A stretch of DNA of 64,000 nt, taken from the NCBI GenBank assembly GCA_902728285.1, contig CACVBU010000271.1:1644239-1708238 (forward strand), given 5' to 3'. Made by a program: the position numbers and the translations under genes. This document shows positions 60,232 to 64,000 of the stretch, one piece after another; position 1 is the first letter of the stretch; each line of letters opens with the position of its first letter. The notes beneath the pieces are model-generated. The model did no database searches. It was not told the DNA's origin and was given only the letters and a program-made list of their open reading frames with translations. Origin of the DNA: Clytia hemisphaerica (lineage: Eukaryota; Cnidaria; Hydrozoa; Leptothecata; Clytiidae).

Positions 60232-60887
60232 TCTTGCAAATGAAACTCGATGTTTACTCTATGTGGATATCCTTTTGCTTCAAATTCCTTCAATACTTTG
60301 CAGTCGATGTGAATTAAATAGATTATCAGCGTCAGTGATGTGTCTCTGTTAATTAGAATTCTTGTTCTATACAAGAGTCGTCAAATGTGAGTCCTTTCCA
60401 CACACAAACAAAAAAATAGCACCAATATACAAAAGCCCTTCTCTAAGCTCCTTGTCTCCTGTAGCGTGTATTTGAGCTAAAATAAATTTACTTGTCTTGC
60501 GCTCTTTGACATTGCAATTAAAAACTAATTCTCTCGTGTATAGGACTGTGAAACAATAGAGTGACGCTCATTTGCATATGAATAAGAAAAGAGCAATTTG
60601 ACATAATGATCAATTACCGTAGAAACACAAAAGAAAAATGTCCATACTCCTTTTTATTCAAAATCAATGTTATGATGTGTTTTTATAAAAGTGGATTTTT
60701 TGTGGAGAGTGATTTGCTGTTTATCCCGTTTATTCATTTTCGGTCACGGTATATCAAAATAATGCATGAACCAAATTTTATGTACATTGTGCAACTAAAA
60801 AATGGAAAAAAAATTCGTAAATTTCATCAATTTTTCCTGAAAGTAAACTATTATCTATGTAATGAAGAAAAAGTAAAAAGTACTATA

Positions 60888-61016
60888 CGCCCCTAGCAGT
60901 TTGCGTGAATGGGCTTTTTCACTTAAACACGTGAAAATTAAAAAAACGCAAATTTGCGTGAATGTGTGAATTCGGAAAACATTTGCGTGAATTGAAGGTC
61001 CACTGGGGTTACTACT
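60888..61016. mobile_element. G/C-run MITE, TTGCGTGAAT word
   Basis: Small element from CGCCCCTAGCAG to CCACTGGGGTTAC with three TTGCGTGAAT words. Confidence 0.5.
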
Positions 61017-61531
61017 GACAGAACAGACAATAAAACATAGCTGACCTTTCTAAATTTTTTAAAAACCCAGGCTTTTTAGTTGCATTTTAACTTCAATTCG
61101 GTCAAAAGTCAAAATAGGGCCCCCCCCCAAAAAAAAAAAAAAAATTGTCAACATTCAAAATCTGGTCCAGATTTTAACTTCTGACGGCCTCTTTGCAACC
61201 TACCTGACTTAGTCTGCTCGTCTGCTTTTAAAACTTAACAAAATTGATTTTGTTATTAGAATTTCTTGTGATATTCAAAAATAAAATCGTAATGTAAAAT
61301 CGAACCAACTACACGGTATTTTCGAACTCTATAACACAACATCAGATCAACAATCTGATTTTGCTGCAAATTGCAAGTTGTAAATTGGACTTAATTACCA
61401 CATCTTAATAAATTTCAGCATTATTTCTAATCATTCGGTAATTTCTCAGAAACACTTCTAATTGAGACGATTAAATTATTTAAAAAATATACACCCGCTC
61501 CCAACGTGGTTTCAAATATGAACACCATACC

Positions 61532-61760
61532 CATTTTTTTTATAAGGAACATACAAAATATTTGAAGTTTTAAGACTCAAAATGTTTTTAACATGCTCTT
61601 AACATATTCTTAATTTCGCCATTTTTTGAGTATTTTTTGTCCATTTTCCTAAGAAATTGGGTATTTTAAGGTCTGCAAAGCCCCAAAATCTTCTTTAAAC
61701 TTGTTCTTAAAAATTTGGCCATCAAAGCCTTCTTTTTCTACAAGAATAAGAGTGGCTTTA
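61532..61760 (+). repeat. ATAAGAAC-family MITE, inverted orientation
   Basis: TTTTTTTTATAAGGAACAT at the left and GCCTTCTTTTTCTACAAGAATAAG at the right, with TTCTTAA/GTTCTTAAAAATTTGGCC words. Diverged. Confidence 0.5.
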
Positions 61761-62214
61761 ACGGCGTCGAGATCCGTCAAAATCCGTACACTGACTTTTA
61801 ATCTGTATAATTTTTCATCCTGTCAGGACAAAAATATTTGACAATACTTTAAGTAGCATTCAGGTGTTTTAAGATACCATCCTGTCATGTCTCGCCTTTT
61901 TGTATAATACTTTTTCCATTTCTATGGAAAAGAAATAGCAGAATAACACAAACTTTATCAAAAGACAATTGTTATCGGAATTCGAAAACGGAATTGCCCG
62001 GATAATCCTTGATTTTAATCTCTCAAAAAATGAAAAAAAAGAAAGTCTTCCTTATCTTCTGATGCTGACGTGAGTCTAGAGGGAAAGTAGAAGAAGTTAT
62101 GTAAAAAAGACATGCGACTTTTCTAAACATCTTTGAACGTCTCTTTTAACATCACATATGGCTGTACAAAAGAGTTTCGATTTACCAAATATTTGACTTT
62201 AGTGATTCTTCCCT

Positions 62215-62518
62215 CGTGGGGGGGGGGGCTACTGACCTTGAAGGCCGACGTGGAAAGTGGACCTTATAAGATATGAATGTTTAGTAAATTTGGTACCTGT
62301 CAAAACGATAAAATTGAAATATTTTCCAATTTCGACCCTGAAAATTGTCCAAAATAACTAAAAGTTAACCCTGTCAGATACACATACTTATTGAGGATTA
62401 ATGAATTTGGGAGCCTGTCAGATATCTTCAGTGCCTAAAAAGGAACCCTGATCAGCGGCACTTCTCCCCGTACCCAATTTGCCTAAGTACCACCCCACCT
62501 ACCCCCCCCCCCGGGTTC
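62215..62518. mobile_element. G/C-run MITE, second copy of the CCTGTCAGA type
   Basis: Bounded by CGTGGGGGGGGGG and CCCCCCCCCCCGGG, with the same word order as 14235-14590 (GCCGACG, AAAGTGGACC, GAAAATTGTCCAAAATAA, GCCTGTCAGATATCTTCAG). Confidence 0.7.
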
Positions 62519-63569
62519 TTCTCTTTATTTCAGGACCGTTTTTAATTACAAATTTGATATTTCGAAATGCATCTCCTTACGATTTTCAATCTAAACTTGG
62601 AGACAAACTGATTTTCCAATCTAGGAAAACACTCCTGTTGTGTCACAGGTCTGCTAAGACCCCAACCCGATTAAAAAGTTGACCGCCAAGATTTCGTCCC
62701 CGGTTAGTCTGAATCGCAGACCTCTACAAAACTGCAGATATAAGAAGCACGGATTCGATCGTGTTCATTAGAGGATGTCAGCAGCGTAAATCCTCAGTGG
62801 AAAATTACTCTGCAATTTCAGCCCCACTGGGAAATTGACTTTGATTCTATCCCCATTTGAAATTGATAGGAAAAAAATTGCACTCCAAAACCATCTTCAC
62901 TGCAATTTTTCGACTTAGGAACAAAAGAAATTCTACCCCAATTGAGATTTCAATATAAATTTTCATTCCCACTGTGGGGAAAATTCTCACCGTCAAAAGT
63001 CCTGAAAAATTGAAAAGGAGTATTTTGTTTCAATGATTCTTAGATACTGCGGGTTTTAAGCATCGGTATAAAGAGAAAACTTTCCTGGCATCAAAACAAA
63101 AGGAGAAAAAAAAAGAGAAAAAAAAACAAAAGAGGAAAGAGGGTTCGTAATTTCCAAACCACAACAAAAAACCATCAGAGATCTATTGATGAGTATGATG
63201 ATATATTGTGCGATATTTGATCGAAAAGTTCGGTCGACCAACCTCGTTATGTTTAATTGTAAAGTCATTTAATCGATGAGTATATAATTAGTTTCAAAGC
63301 TGCGTTTGTTGTGATGATGAGAGAGAGGGCGAGCACGAAACTAAAAAAACAAAATTCTACTCATTCCAAAATGTTTTTGTTATGCCCACCCAGAAAATTT
63401 GATTTCGACGTCCCACTTTTTTAAAGGTCAATATCCCAAATAAAGTCAAACAAATGCTTTTAAAATTATGTAGGCCGCATTTAGAAAAAAAAAATTCTTT
63501 CAAAATTTACAATTTTTGTAAAATATCGCCTGTGCAGCCCTGATAAAAATTTCCAATCACCTTTAGCTC

Positions 63570-63835
63570 CATAGTCCGTATAAAAAACACCGGTCTGGAA
63601 GCCTTTTGTTTCTTTCTATTGTTTCTAACTTGAACTTGCGTTGAGAAATTAGTTTGGTTTGCTTACTTTTGATTATGTGATTAAATCTTACTTGATCTTA
63701 AACCGATCCCAAAAGTAATACTTACCTATGTGATAAAAAACTGAGCAAATCGATTTTCATCTTTTAATATCAACAAAAAGGAAAACGCTATCAAAAAGTT
63801 AAAACAATAAGCTTCCAGAATAGGGTTTTTCATAC
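63570..63835 (+). mobile_element. MITE with TCCGTATAAAAA...GGTCTGGAAGC ends
   Basis: Ends CCGTATAAAAAACACCGGTC and TTCCAGAATAGGGTTTTTCA. An inverted relative is at 10195-10485 and a left-end fragment at 5910-5945. Confidence 0.65.
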
Positions 63836-64000
63836 CTTGACGCTTTCACGTCGGGTATTTCGGTAACTAAGTTTTAGAAGGTCCGAAAATATACCCTCTC
63901 AAGCGGCACGTCTGTATATCTCATTTCATTATGTGTCAATTTTCTTGGATATTGCCATTAAAGAAAACATCTTAGAAAATGAAAATACTTTTCCTTATTC

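Larger units (their letters stand above)
60232..62214. other. Upstream region of Dlx
   Basis: The 5' flank of Dlx (minus strand) with no recognised core promoter, two small MITEs (60888, 61532), an A run at 61128-61143, and AT-rich sequence. The 96-aa ORF at 60606-60896 has no family support and ends at a MITE border. Confidence 0.4.

Noticed and set aside
60606..60896. 96-aa plus-strand ORF upstream of Dlx
   Set aside because: Phe/Lys/Ile-rich translation typical of AT-rich DNA; ends at a MITE border; no motif.

Overview
This is a gene-sparse, AT-rich metazoan nuclear window. It contains spliced genes with GT-AG introns, a Distal-less/Dlx homeobox gene, a fibrinogen-related secreted protein gene, non-LTR retrotransposons and very many short inverted-repeat transposons (MITEs). 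I see no bacterial-style operons, rRNA or CRISPR arrays. The gene content fits an invertebrate animal. An ascidian or another marine invertebrate deuterostome is my best guess, but the sequence alone does not prove it.

Genes. (1) Most of the left two thirds (about 1.0-44.7 kb, minus strand) is one long gene cut into small exons that give no long ORFs. I reconstructed 19 exons whose splice phases agree within two blocks. Their order and motifs match MTBP, the Treslin/TICRR partner needed for replication-origin firing. (2) A complete three-exon Dlx gene lies at 57.46-60.23 kb on the minus strand, with its homeobox split by an intron. (3) A three-exon secreted PAN/fibrinogen-like gene (25.64-27.84 kb, plus strand) sits inside an MTBP intron. 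(4) Two intronless coiled-coil paralogues of 114 and 115 aa (2.8 and 5.3 kb, plus) lie in another MTBP intron. (5) A 71-aa candidate secreted basic peptide is at 0.6 kb. A small candidate ORF sits at 47.9 kb.

Retrotransposons. There is a 5'-truncated CR1/L2-like LINE at 29.7-33.2 kb (plus), split by an ORF1-only element. A related ORF1-only element is at 6.9-8.0 kb. A second LINE at 37.2-42.2 kb (minus) is split by another LINE fragment and by a TA-flanked MITE. A tRNA-derived SINE family has three copies.

DNA elements. The introns and intergenic DNA hold foldback elements (2.47 kb at 11.3-13.8 kb; 1.09 kb at 17.5-18.6 kb; 1.18 kb at 46.0-47.2 kb), hAT-like and Mutator-like MITEs with visible target duplications, a high-copy A/T-rich MITE family, and a striking class of MITEs with G/C-run ends and interiors made of a repeated short word. 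Most remaining non-coding DNA looks like decayed copies of these elements.
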